Shown: positions 1 to 7,804, numbered from the stretch's first letter. The stretch is DNA of 64,000 bases from Neolewinella aurantiaca (GCF_008014675.1 NZ_VOXD01000022.1:17728-81727), one strand, 5' to 3'. Notes: generated from the sequence alone by a model not told the origin. Made by a program: numbers and translations.

Positions 1-121
1 AACTACAGCGGTCACAGCGGTCGCTGCGAACATCGCCAGCGGCAGCAATCTGTACGGTTTCCAGGCGGTCTTCGAGTTCGATGACGTCGAGGCCTTTCTT
101 GAGGTTGTTAGAATCAGACAT
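1..121 (-). CDS. Small RCDR-family peptide A (partial), RiPP-precursor-like
   Basis: The gene starts with ATG at 121 and is cut by the window edge after 40 codons. It begins MSDSNNLKKGLDVIELEDRL and continues into a Cys-containing tail with RCDRC. It is the same peptide as A' at 2459-2596, so the missing end is probably SCDNPA-like. The family has a conserved N-terminal half and variable C-terminal half, the layout of leader plus core in ribosomally made, modified peptides. That role is inferred from layout only. I do not recognise a named family. Confidence 0.7.
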   Translation of the reverse strand, partial: MSDSNNLKKGLDVIELEDRLETVQIAAAGDVRSDRCDRCS

Positions 122-189
122 GGTAAATGAATTATTGAGTGAAAAAATAAATGATTGAATACTTCAGAGCCGAAGGAGGCTCAGGCGGT

Positions 190-333
190 TTACTCGGGGC
201 AGCCGCAGTCGTCGTTTCTCCGGTCACAGCGAACGCTGATCGGTAGATCGGCTGCCATCTGAACGGTTTCTAACCGGTCTTCAAGCTCGATGACTTCGAG
301 GCCTCGTTTTAGGTTTGATGTTTGATCTTTCAT
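190..333 (-). CDS. Small RCDR-family peptide B, RiPP-precursor-like
   Basis: This encodes 47 residues with ATG at 333 and TAA at 190-192. Residues 7-25 contain the family block LKRGLEVIELEDRLETVQ. The tail has RCDRRNDDCGCPE with three Cys. The identical arrangement recurs at 2665-2808. Short size, strict conservation of the block across ten genes and tandem packing with 50-70 bp gaps support real genes. Function is unknown; a precursor peptide is the best guess. Confidence 0.72.
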   Translation of the reverse strand: MKDQTSNLKRGLEVIELEDRLETVQMAADLPISVRCDRRNDDCGCPE

Positions 334-384
334 TGGTACTTAGTTTTATGAATTAAAAAAATGGTTTCGATTTCTTGTTCTTCT

Positions 385-528
385 TTACTCAGGGCAGCCA
401 CAGTCATCGTTACGGCGATCACAACGGGCACTGATGGGAAGGTCCACGGCTATCTGAACAGTCTCCAGACGGTCTTCAAGCTCAATGACCTTCAACCCTT
501 TGTCCAGGTTATTTTTGTCGATTAGCAT
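385..528 (-). CDS. Small RCDR-family peptide C, RiPP-precursor-like
   Basis: This encodes 47 residues with ATG at 528. The N-terminus is MLIDKNNLDKGLKVIELEDR, followed by LETVQIAVDLPIS and a tail RCDRRNDDCGCPE shared with peptide B. B and C therefore differ mainly at the extreme N-terminus, while their Cys tails are the same. The second copy (2853-3002) has two substitutions in the middle and a different C-terminus (CPDVK instead of CPE). Confidence 0.72.
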   Translation of the reverse strand: MLIDKNNLDKGLKVIELEDRLETVQIAVDLPISARCDRRNDDCGCPE

Positions 529-573
529 TGCTATCAATTTAAATGGGTGAATAATTTACGGCTCCGAAATTGT

Positions 574-723
574 TTATTCCGGGCTAACCGTTTCCTCAGG
601 GCAACCTTCGCGGTCGCAACGACGGGTGAAAGCGGCGTCGGCAGCGGCAAGCTGGACCATTTCCAGGCGGTCTTCGAGTTCGATGATGGAAAGGCCTTTC
701 TTAAGGTTGTTAGAATCAGACAT
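574..723 (-). CDS. Small RCDR-family peptide D (chimeric 5' end), RiPP-precursor-like
   Basis: This encodes 49 residues. The N-terminus MSDSNNLKKGL and the upstream ~30 bp match peptide A, whereas the rest (SIIELEDRLEMVQLAAADAA and tail RRCDREGCPEETVSPE) matches D' at 3048-3200, which begins MINSTNDLKKGL. This is best explained by recombination between paralogues inside the conserved LKKGL codons. The tail has two Cys. Confidence 0.72.
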   Translation of the reverse strand: MSDSNNLKKGLSIIELEDRLEMVQLAAADAAFTRRCDREGCPEETVSPE

Positions 724-758
724 GGTAAATAATTTATTGAGTGAAAAAAATTAGGTGA

Positions 759-1009
759 GGTGTATCAGAAGTTGCAAAAGATTGAAGCCAAGACAAGCTT
801 ACATTGAATATGCGACAGATGGGTCTCAGGCTGTTTCGCTCCAGCAGGCAGTTAGCGATCAACTCCCTGACCTGTGCTTGGATAAGATGCTTGTTGTTCA
901 TCACGAACTGACGATTACAGTCTTTACAGCGGTAATTCTATTTCCCATGGTGCGTAGAGCCATTCTTGACTACTTTTAGTGAATGGCAGCCGGGACAGAT
1001 GGTATACAT
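759..1009 (-). pseudogene. IS1-family transposase InsA-like remnant, in-frame stop
   Basis: ATG at 1009 opens MYTICPGCHS..VKNGSTHHGK, then a TAG stop, then NYRCKDCNRQFV, and later LLERNSLRPICRIFNVS. The CPxC...CxxC zinc finger followed by the 'RxICRxFxVS' helix-turn-helix is the InsA signature of IS1-family transposases. The TAG sits where the family usually has Gln (one base from CAG). The frame then runs into the left inverted repeat with no InsB. It is therefore inactive. Confidence 0.85.
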
Positions 1010-1092
1010 CAGCCAAAGAATTTGGACGCTTTAAAGCTAATGATTCTGGACTATCTGCCGTTTTAACGCTCCATCCTTACTTCTGATACACC
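759..1092 (-). mobile_element. Truncated IS1-family-like element (334 bp)
   Basis: It is bounded by perfect 14-bp inverted repeats GGTGTATCAGAAGT (759-772, and its complement at 1079-1092), starting with GGTG like IS1 ends. Inside, on the minus strand, is the N-terminal part of an IS1 InsA-like protein. A complete IS1 is about 770 bp, so the InsB part appears deleted. I see no target-site duplication in the flanks. The size and intact ends also fit a miniature element mobilised by a full copy elsewhere. Confidence 0.8.
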
Positions 1093-1161
1093 GCCAGTTT
1101 TTCAAGCACCAGCATGATTTAGGAGGAAAGCACTTAAAAAGAAAGAGGGTAATTTCCTTGG

Positions 1162-1422
1162 CTAGCCGTCCGAAACTTTTCCAAAAAAAAGTTTCTTTAT
1201 TTTTTTAAGATCGGTAAACGGCATCTCATAAAAATAGACCCGAACAGGCCATCCTAGGTATTTGATTCTAGCGATAGTAACAAGAGGGATGTATAAAAAG
1301 GCAGTTAAGCTATAGATTAGCATGTTGATGCTAGAAGATGTTTCTAGATAAAATACACATAGCAAATTAACTGCAAGAGCAACTAAAAGTGCGAAAGAAA
1401 AAAGAAATCTATTCATGATCAA
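1162..1422 (-). CDS. Small two-helix membrane protein, unknown
   Basis: This encodes 86 residues. There are two hydrophobic stretches (about 5-27 and 33-52), then a basic C-terminal tail with LKKIKKLFFGK. I do not recognise a family. The gene is clearly AT-richer than the core genes of the window, as is the neighbouring lipoprotein gene, which suggests the 1.1-2.4 kb insert between the duplicated peptide blocks was acquired. ATG at 1422 was chosen; an in-frame ATG two codons later is equally possible. Confidence 0.5.
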   Translation of the reverse strand: MIMNRFLFSFALLVALAVNLLCVFYLETSSSINMLIYSLTAFLYIPLVTIARIKYLGWPVRVYFYEMPFTDLKKIKKLFFGKVSDG

Positions 1423-1586
1423 TTGTTATTTGTGACTATTTAATTGTCCTACTGCTATAAGCAGTATTGATTAATTGTGCAAAAATGATCGCATTTGTAT
1501 AAGTTGTCAGACTCACCATTAAACAAGAGTGGCAAAGTAGTTAGCTGGACACAACCACTTTACCACGCTTTATGAGGTTAAAAGCA

Positions 1587-2363
1587 TTAGAAATTCATTC
1601 CTGGCAATCGTGTAGCACCATGATCGCAGCAGGTATAATCGAGAGTTACAACAGCATAGGCTGCGCAACCTACTGCAATTGTTGCCGCACAAGGCTTACC
1701 AAAAGCTGCACATGTTAGTCCTCCAACAGCCCCCGCTACAGAACCTCCACCGAAAAAAGAGCCTAAAACGCTACCTACGCATTTACCCCACTTACCAAAC
1801 AGTTTGCTTGACACATATGCACTAGAAACAGAAATTACAGTAGTAGAGTTATCAAGTTCATTGTATAAAGTGTGAGCAATATTATCCCCATAGATGGAGA
1901 TGTAATCTACGTTTAATGTAGTTATTGAGCTTTTTCTAGCAGTTGTTTTGACGAAAAATCCATCTTGAAGAAGCAAGTCTGAGTTAGCATTAAATCTAGC
2001 CTCTAACGAGTACACTAACTTATAGTCATCGCCATTAGCATTGGTTGCAGGAAAGACAACTAATTGTTCATTAGAAGACGAGTAGTTAATGAAGTAAGCT
2101 GCTTGTAGGTTATAAGTCAAGCCTAGTACAATAGTTGTTGAGTATAGAGTGTCATAATCAGCAGATGACACAGAAGCTAAAGTATGTAGGATATAGTTTG
2201 CAGTGTCTTCTGCTATTGGAACAACTTGAGCTAGATTTGTTCCTGATTTGTTGGGTGTGATTTCTTCAACTGAAGGCGTATTGAGAATAGTCTCATTTTT
2301 ATTGGTGCAGCTAGTGAAGATGAGTGAAGAAATGACAAAAAGGGAGAAGAATAATATTTTCAT
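1587..2363 (-). CDS. Putative lipoprotein with Gly/Ala/Cys-rich hydrophobic C-terminus
   Basis: This encodes 258 residues. A signal peptide ends in FTSC (Cys19), a relaxed lipobox. The middle (about 40-185) is polar with no domain I recognise. The last ~70 residues change character: a Gly/Ala-rich hydrophobic stretch (GSFFGGGSVAGAVGG) and six Cys, two of them adjacent in the YTCCDHG motif. Such tails occur in class II bacteriocin-like peptides and in some membrane-inserting toxins, but this is only a resemblance. The gene is AT-rich and lies between the two peptide blocks on the same strand. Confidence 0.65.
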   Translation of the reverse strand: MKILFFSLFVISSLIFTSCTNKNETILNTPSVEEITPNKSGTNLAQVVPIAEDTANYILHTLASVSSADYDTLYSTTIVLGLTYNLQAAYFINYSSSNEQLVVFPATNANGDDYKLVYSLEARFNANSDLLLQDGFFVKTTARKSSITTLNVDYISIYGDNIAHTLYNELDNSTTVISVSSAYVSSKLFGKWGKCVGSVLGSFFGGGSVAGAVGGLTCAAFGKPCAATIAVGCAAYAVVTLDYTCCDHGATRLPGMNF

Positions 2364-2458
2364 TGTGAATGATTAAGTACTTATGCCTACTCTTTTTTTA
2401 AAATCCGATTTTCAGCAAGACTCGGTATAAAAATTAGATGATTGATTAGATATGGTCC

Positions 2459-2596
2459 TTACGCAGGATTGTCACAGCTACAGCGGTCACAGCGGTCGCT
2501 GCGAACATCGCCAGCGGCAGCAATCTGTACGGTTTCCAGGCGGTCTTCGAGTTCGATGACGTCGAGGCCTTTCTTGAGGTTGTTAGAATCAGACAT
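2459..2596 (-). CDS. Small RCDR-family peptide A', RiPP-precursor-like
   Basis: This is the complete copy of peptide A: 45 residues, ATG at 2596, TAA at 2459-2461. The block LKKGLDVIELEDRLETVQ is followed by IAAAGDVRSDRCDRCSCDNPA, with three Cys in the last ten residues (C-x2-C-x-C). It is the last peptide gene of the minus-strand array before the lipoprotein gene, about 95 bp away. Confidence 0.73.
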   Translation of the reverse strand: MSDSNNLKKGLDVIELEDRLETVQIAAAGDVRSDRCDRCSCDNPA

Positions 2597-2664
2597 GGTA
2601 AATGAATTATTGAGTGAAAAAATAAATGATTGAATACTTCAGAGCCGAAGGAGGCTCAGGCGGT

Positions 2665-2808
2665 TTACTCGGGGCAGCCGCAGTCGTCGTTTCTCCGGTC
2701 ACAGCGAACGCTGATCGGTAGATCGGCTGCCATCTGAACGGTTTCTAACCGGTCTTCAAGCTCGATGACTTCGAGGCCTCGTTTTAGGTTTGATGTTTGA
2801 TCTTTCAT
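2665..2808 (-). CDS. Small RCDR-family peptide B', RiPP-precursor-like
   Basis: This encodes 47 residues, the duplicate of peptide B at 190-333. Retention of the open frame in both copies, with the Cys tail RCDRRNDDCGCPE unchanged, argues that the product matters. Confidence 0.73.
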   Translation of the reverse strand: MKDQTSNLKRGLEVIELEDRLETVQMAADLPISVRCDRRNDDCGCPE

Positions 2809-2852
2809 TGGTACTTAATTTTATGAATTAAAAAAATGGATTTTGGATCTTG

Positions 2853-3002
2853 TTACTTCACATCAGGGCAGCCACAATCATCGTTACGGCGATCACAACG
2901 GGCACTGATGGGAAGGTCTGCAGCTAGCTGTACAGTCTCCAGACGGTCTTCAAGCTCAATGACCTTCAACCCTTTGTCCAGGTTATTTTTGTCGATTAGC
3001 AT
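2853..3002 (-). CDS. Small RCDR-family peptide C', RiPP-precursor-like
   Basis: This encodes 49 residues, the duplicate of C with changes at LETVQLAADL and a lengthened C-terminus DDCGCPDVK. The sequence around its stop codon is where the two duplicated blocks differ most. All Cys and the RCDR motif are kept. Confidence 0.72.
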   Translation of the reverse strand: MLIDKNNLDKGLKVIELEDRLETVQLAADLPISARCDRRNDDCGCPDVK

Positions 3003-3047
3003 TGCTATTAATTTAAATGGGTGAATAATTCACGGCTCCGAAATTGT

Positions 3048-3200
3048 TTATTCCGGGCTAACCGTTTCCTCAGGGCAACCTTCGCGGTCGCAACGACGGG
3101 TGAAAGCGGCGTCGGCAGCGGCAAGCTGGACCATTTCCAGGCGGTCTTCGAGTTCGATGATGGAAAGGCCTTTCTTGAGGTCATTAGTGGAATTAATCAT
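3048..3200 (-). CDS. Small RCDR-family peptide D', RiPP-precursor-like
   Basis: This encodes 50 residues, starting MINSTNDLKKGLSIIELEDR. The tail is RRCDREGCPEETVSPE. It is identical to D (574-723) from the LKKGL block on, but has its own start region, so it probably represents the unrecombined form. Confidence 0.73.
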   Translation of the reverse strand: MINSTNDLKKGLSIIELEDRLEMVQLAAADAAFTRRCDREGCPEETVSPE

Positions 3201-3450
3201 GGTAATAATCTTTAAATGGTGAAAAAATTGATGAATTAGTTGGATAATGCCCCGGAGTATCAGCCCTGTCTTCAGCGGATAGAAGATGATAGTATGGGGG
3301 GCAATGGTATTTTTGGAGTTCGCCGGAGTCCGGCGGTAAAGTTCTCATGATGCAGTTGTTTGAGTGATTTCGTGGATATTCAGCCCCTTGGTCATCACCT
3401 GTATTATGAGCTCTTCTGGCGTACTGGTGTTTGGCGGAGAAGGAAGATGG

Positions 3451-3615
3451 TTAGTACCACGGGGTATTGTCATCGTCTGGTTCTTCGGGGTCGTCGTTGC
3501 GGTCGCAGCGGCGGCTGCCCTGAGCGGAAAGGGCTGATAGTTGCACCATTTCCAGGCGGTCTTCCAGTTCGAGAATTTCCAGACCGGAACGGAGATTGAG
3601 GAAAGATTTTTTCAT
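3451..3615 (-). CDS. Small RCDR-family peptide E, acidic tail
   Basis: This encodes 54 residues: MKKSFLNLRSGLEILELEDR, LEMVQLSALSAQGS, RRCDRNDDPEEPDDDN, TPWY. It is the most divergent member. It keeps LEDRLEMVQ and RCDR but has a single Cys and a strongly acidic C-terminus ending TPWY. If RCDR marks the start of a core peptide, this core has only one Cys and so could not form an intramolecular disulfide or thioether pair. Confidence 0.7.
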   Translation of the reverse strand: MKKSFLNLRSGLEILELEDRLEMVQLSALSAQGSRRCDRNDDPEEPDDDNTPWY

Positions 3616-3632
3616 GGCTGATATGGGTTATG

Positions 3633-3767
3633 CTATGAGGGTTCGTTGCAGGACTCCCGATCACAGCGCCGCGTAGGGGCTTCTGCAAGGGCGGAAAGTT
3701 GAACCATCTCCAGACGGTCTTCCAGTTCGAGAATCATTAATCCTTTTTTAAGTCGGTCCAGATTCAT
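3633..3767 (-). CDS. Small RCDR-family peptide F, first gene of the array
   Basis: This encodes 44 residues: MNLDRLKKGLMILELEDRLE, MVQLSALAEAPT, RRCDRESCNEPS. It is the first gene in transcription order, 17 bp upstream of E, so E and F are probably co-transcribed. There are two Cys spaced C-x4-C. Confidence 0.7.
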   Translation of the reverse strand: MNLDRLKKGLMILELEDRLEMVQLSALAEAPTRRCDRESCNEPS

Positions 3768-4554
3768 GATGAATTATAGTTTGTGGAATTGCTTCCGGTT
3801 TTGGTTGAGGGCTTTAAGTTGTTTCCCTTTGACATCAGCAAATATGGGGGCAAGCGTAAACCAGATACGAGACACAGCAGCAAAAAAAATCTCCGCATAA
3901 AATCCGACAAAAACGAAGCTACCAACCACACAAGTGATTGAAAATCAACAACCTATTAAAAAATAACGCACCCCATCATTGCATCAAAACATTTCCCGGC
4001 ACCTGCGTTTGCGCCTCTAAAAAGTCAGCTTATCGAGCAAACAACCAGCTTTTTCTCTCTGAAATAAAATTGCGTCCCCGTAGGGCCCATTACGGTGTGG
4101 ACGATAAAGGGCCGTGTTATGAGGTATATGGTTTTCCCTGCCCTCACAGGAGAGACACGATAGCCGCCAGAATTATTACAATCGCGTATTTCGGATTGTA
4201 CACTATTGGTTGGATAAGGGTCGTGAGGTGTATAACTGAAGGCTGTAAGTGGGCGGAGTCTTTGCGGACTGGCTGGGGTAGCAAATCATTTCGGGGGGTG
4301 TACACAAAAAAACAGTATCGATCGTCTTTCTGGCTCACTTTTCATACATTGCGTGAATACTACTTCATGAAACTGTTTTCAGAAACCAAACCGATTTAAA
4401 CTTTCCTGACCTGACCGATTTCCGGGCCACTTTTTTATTTACCAGGTGCGGGAGCCGGAGTGTAGTCATCGCTACACGATAATTGTGCAACGACGCCTGA
4501 CGAATGGGGTCGTGAACAGATCGGTTAAACCGGCTCATTAACAAACCAATACAG
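3768..4554. other. Long intergenic region without a supported gene
   Basis: This lies between the divergent peptide array and the gene at 4555. A 153-codon frame at 3938-4399 has no recognisable domain, no hydrophobic pattern and a Cys/Arg-rich composition unlike its neighbours; I do not call it. The region contains one copy of the dispersed repeat (4000-4015) and a small perfect hairpin GTGTAG-N6-CTACAC at 4460-4477. Promoters for both directions must lie here, but none is clear. Confidence 0.5.
4000..4015 (+). repeat. Dispersed GCAGGTGCA repeat, copy 1 (variant)
   Basis: CACCTGCGTTTGCGCC, with GGCACC in place of TGCACC. It is preceded by ATTGCATCAAAAC, which matches the tail of the other copies. 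Intergenic. Confidence 0.6.
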
Positions 4555-6069
4555 ATGGAATTGTTACGGGAAATCTCTTCTTACGTTAATTGGGAGCAAG
4601 TTCTGGCCAATATGGATGGGACACAAACGCCTAAAAAAGCAAAAAGAATTCAACAATTTTTCCTGCGCCTGCAGGAAGCACCCGCAACCGGTAAACTGGA
4701 GATGGCACGCCTTCTTTACGGTCGCACCCGAACGGCATCTCACCCTCCTTTTCTGGCACTGCTCGATGAGCTGAACCTGGCCACACTCAAAGCTTACCTG
4801 ACTCCAAATGGTCGTTATACTTCCTCTCCTTCCCGCAAGGATATGATTCAGCGATGTGAACGCACCAACGCTCTGCTCTTCATGTCGGCAGAACGAAGCA
4901 AAGAGGCACGGACTAAATTTTTGCACCTTCTGGTAAAGCATGCCGCACAGTGCCACCACGTATCCCTGGAACTTGAATGCCTCCAGCTACTACAGGCTAT
5001 TTACGGTTACCGGGCTTACGACGAAGTAAAACTACTGGAAACGGAGGCGGAAATCCGGCGGTGCATTACGGTGAACCGCATTACCGCACGCTGTAAGATG
5101 GCCGCCCTGGACCAACGCATGGCCAGCGCTGAAGGCCTCCCCTACCCCGCCGGAATTCCCCTTGCCGAAATAGAAGAGGCTGTAAGCGTTCACAAATTCT
5201 ACGACATTCAGTATGCCGGGGGTGAAGTTCTGACTCAGATAGCAATTGACCAACAAGACTGGCCCGGCGCACTCCTACACTCCGGCCGTGCGCTGAGCTT
5301 TTTCCGGGAATACTTCCCAAAAGAGAAGCAACCATTCATACATTTCCTTTACGCCCAGGTGATGATTTACGCCGCTATGGAGGACTTCACAAAAGGATGG
5401 GCTTGCTGGAAAAAACTGTATCAGTTCTTCAGTAAGGAAAAAAGCAGAAGCCAGGTTGGTAAAGTGATCGAAATGGGAACCATCCTCTTACTTCGCTGCG
5501 GCGAAACAAAAACAACCACTGAACTGATGCAATGTATTGCGGACGCAGGAGGAGTAACCACCATTGGCAAGGGAGAGCGCGGCCGGTGGCTGACTTATCT
5601 ACGTACCCTTGCTTTCCTGAATTCCGGACAACCCGCCGTACTGGAATTGATCGCCCAGCAAGAGCGAAAACTACGGAGGGGAGGAAAAAATATCTCCCTG
5701 CTTGCCGGTGACGAACTCAACCTCGGAATAATAGAGTGTCTAGATCTGCTGAAAAGTAAATCTTACCGTAAAGCAGCTGGTGTAGTGGCCGGATTGAAGA
5801 ATAAGCTTCCCGGACGCCTTTCTTCCAGTGCTCCCGAATATCGTCTCCATCTTTTCCTCAAACTCCTGGTCGAGAGTGCCGCCGCAAACTTCCACCGGGC
5901 AGCAACGATAAGAAAGACTACGAAAACACTAAAGCGGCTAAAAGCCACCAAGCCCGGAATTGACGATAATGGAATTGATATCGAACTGATAACTTTTGAA
6001 TTACTCTGGGAAATAATGATTCCTACATTATCCGAAAAAGCCCCACGCCGCCCTTACCTTTCTGCCTGA
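4555..6069 (+). CDS. Uncharacterised ~500-aa alpha-helical protein, paralogue 1
   Basis: This encodes 504 residues with no signal peptide or membrane segment, predicted mostly helical with TPR-like Leu/Ala spacing. I know no named family. It aligns along its length with the next gene: both have an N-terminal A.LLYG.......PP...L...L block near residues 48-75 and a C-terminal stretch of similar helix pattern ending ..LF.QLL...A..NF. Paralogues in tandem, both on the opposite strand from the peptide array, suggest one locus. It could be a scaffold or regulatory repeat protein; this is inference. Confidence 0.8.
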   Translation: MELLREISSYVNWEQVLANMDGTQTPKKAKRIQQFFLRLQEAPATGKLEMARLLYGRTRTASHPPFLALLDELNLATLKAYLTPNGRYTSSPSRKDMIQRCERTNALLFMSAERSKEARTKFLHLLVKHAAQCHHVSLELECLQLLQAIYGYRAYDEVKLLETEAEIRRCITVNRITARCKMAALDQRMASAEGLPYPAGIPLAEIEEAVSVHKFYDIQYAGGEVLTQIAIDQQDWPGALLHSGRALSFFREYFPKEKQPFIHFLYAQVMIYAAMEDFTKGWACWKKLYQFFSKEKSRSQVGKVIEMGTILLLRCGETKTTTELMQCIADAGGVTTIGKGERGRWLTYLRTLAFLNSGQPAVLELIAQQERKLRRGGKNISLLAGDELNLGIIECLDLLKSKSYRKAAGVVAGLKNKLPGRLSSSAPEYRLHLFLKLLVESAAANFHRAATIRKTTKTLKRLKATKPGIDDNGIDIELITFELLWEIMIPTLSEKAPRRPYLSA

Positions 6070-6268
6070 GATCCTTTAATGAATTACTTCCTGTCGGGAA
6101 TTTATGGATTTGTGCTACGCAGTCAGTCCCCCAAAAGGCACCGCACGCTATTAGCCCGTCCAGGTCAACAGACCGCTTGTTATAGTTTTAGTTGTCTGAC
6201 ACCTTCAGCGTTGTTCTCTCTGTAATCTGGCAGGCCAATAATTCTTAGTCTCATAAACCTTACTCCCA

Positions 6269-7780
6269 ATGGATTACTTACTCGAACTAAAATCAGGTTA
6301 CGACAGAGTCGCTCACCTGCTTGACATTCCGGATAATACTTCGGGTAAGGAGAGTTTACTCAACCAGTTCTTCCACCTCCTGATTCATGGGGTAGTGGGT
6401 ACTGACGAAGAGGCTGCTGAAAAGTTGTACGGTGCGGGTAAAGACGGCAGCTTTCCTCCTTACCAGAAACTGAAAGCTAAACTTAAAATTCATCTTCCTT
6501 ACCGCCTGTGCCAGCTCACTACTCCCGTTGAGAATGCCGGGCCTTCGACCGTATTTGTTGCTAAGATGTACCTGCTCTGGGGAAGGGAGTGCAAAGCCCG
6601 GCACAAAGTAATGGCCACGGAATGGCTGATGAAGGAGGCTTTCCGACTGGGAGAGTCCGTCGAGCAATTCCGGATCGCCAGAGAAGCGGCTGAAGAACTT
6701 TGTGAGCTGTACGCCGGCCCCTTGTACAACCCCGGTCTGTTTCAGCGCTTCCGCAAAGCAGTTGCCCACAACGCAGAACAGGAAGAGACCCTCGGGATCC
6801 TGCAAATGCACTATTACAAACTCCGGGGGATGGAGACCAGAAGGGATCGCCGGTTGCGGGAAGCAGGAAATTCATTTGAAGCCATGTTTAACGAAACCGT
6901 GGAACTAACCCGGAACAGGGAAGGCACAAAAGTCGTTAATTACGGTTATGGCATCCTGGTGTCAATTTCCATGCTCCGTCGTGATCCGGCCTTAGGCCGG
7001 AAGTTTGCCGAAGAGGCTCTGGTAAGAGCCAAAAATCAAACCTACAGAAGAGATTCCCTATTGAAGGTGAAAGCCACGAGTCTGATTGTGCAACTTTCAA
7101 AGTTGGGAGACCATCACGCATGCCTGCAGGTACTTGAAGAGTGGAAACATCTGAGCGTTCCCGGAACCCTTGGCAGGTATGTCTATATATTCTATCGAAT
7201 AATCTCGCTGTTAAGTTTGGGTCGTTACCCTGAGTCAGTCGTTGAAAGCAGAGCGGTTAACATTGCAGAGGTAAAAAAAGGTTACTCCAAAGAAAACGCA
7301 CTCAGCTACTACTTCATCTTCGCGTATCAGTTCATACTGGCAAAGGCAGGTCTGGTTCCTTCCGAAAACCTACCGTCTCAGGTGGCAAACTTCCGTCTGC
7401 ATCGTTTTATGAACCAGGTACAAGTGTTTGAAAAAAACAAACAGGGGTACAACATTCATATTCGGATCATTGAACTCTTCCATCTCGTCATCCACCGAAA
7501 CTACGATACGTTTATTGACCGGATGGAAAGTGTAGACAAATATGTACAGCGTTACCTTTCTGAACCGGAACACCGGCGGAATGGTCTTTTCCTACAGCTT
7601 CTTGCTTCTGCAGGCCGCTATAATTTCGACGCGGACGCATTAGAGCTCGGTGAAAAGAAACAAATTGCAGAATTCATGGCTCTCGAGAATACTGCCTTTT
7701 TGATTGATACCGCTAGTACCGAGTTCATCCCCTACGAAGCCCAATGGAAGATATTCCTTGACATTCTCAGGGCGGGCTAA
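6269..7780 (+). CDS. Uncharacterised ~500-aa alpha-helical protein, paralogue 2
   Basis: This encodes 503 residues and starts MDYLLELKSGYDRVAHLLDI. It is a paralogue of the protein at 4555-6069, by shared length, N-terminal AEKLYGAGKDGSFPPYQKL block and overall helix pattern, though sequence identity is low. It is soluble, basic and Arg/Lys-rich. The 199 bp between the two genes leaves room for a separate promoter. Function is unknown. The 36-aa peptide gene at 7965-8075 is convergent with it. Confidence 0.8.
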   Translation: MDYLLELKSGYDRVAHLLDIPDNTSGKESLLNQFFHLLIHGVVGTDEEAAEKLYGAGKDGSFPPYQKLKAKLKIHLPYRLCQLTTPVENAGPSTVFVAKMYLLWGRECKARHKVMATEWLMKEAFRLGESVEQFRIAREAAEELCELYAGPLYNPGLFQRFRKAVAHNAEQEETLGILQMHYYKLRGMETRRDRRLREAGNSFEAMFNETVELTRNREGTKVVNYGYGILVSISMLRRDPALGRKFAEEALVRAKNQTYRRDSLLKVKATSLIVQLSKLGDHHACLQVLEEWKHLSVPGTLGRYVYIFYRIISLLSLGRYPESVVESRAVNIAEVKKGYSKENALSYYFIFAYQFILAKAGLVPSENLPSQVANFRLHRFMNQVQVFEKNKQGYNIHIRIIELFHLVIHRNYDTFIDRMESVDKYVQRYLSEPEHRRNGLFLQLLASAGRYNFDADALELGEKKQIAEFMALENTAFLIDTASTEFIPYEAQWKIFLDILRAG

Positions 7781-7804
7781 TAGGCTTAAGTCAGAGTGGC
7801 TCAA

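Larger units (their letters stand above)
1..705. repeat. Segmental duplication, copy 1 (peptide genes A-D)
   Basis: Nearly identical to 2476-3180 at an offset of 2475 (2474 after a small indel). It carries four peptide genes in the same order and orientation. The window edge cuts its left end. Differences are scattered substitutions plus a diverged stretch around the 3' end of gene C. The match ends inside the 5' end of gene D. Confidence 0.93.
2476..3180. repeat. Segmental duplication, copy 2 (peptide genes A'-D')
   Basis: Second copy of the block at 1-705. It is followed at higher coordinates by two further family members (E, F) that have no counterpart in copy 1 within this window. About 1.7 kb of unrelated sequence (truncated IS, membrane protein, lipoprotein) separates the copies. 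Confidence 0.93.

Noticed and set aside
3360-3599. 79-codon plus-strand frame opposite peptide E
   Set aside because: It is read against the conserved minus-strand peptide gene and has no pattern of its own.
1-3767. Regularly spaced repeated blocks that could suggest a CRISPR array
   Set aside because: The repeats are about 150 bp coding units with conserved reading frames, not 23-40 bp direct repeats with unique spacers.
3938-4399. 153-codon frame in the intergenic region
   Set aside because: No homology that I recognise, atypical composition, contains a copy of the dispersed repeat, and no plausible start region.
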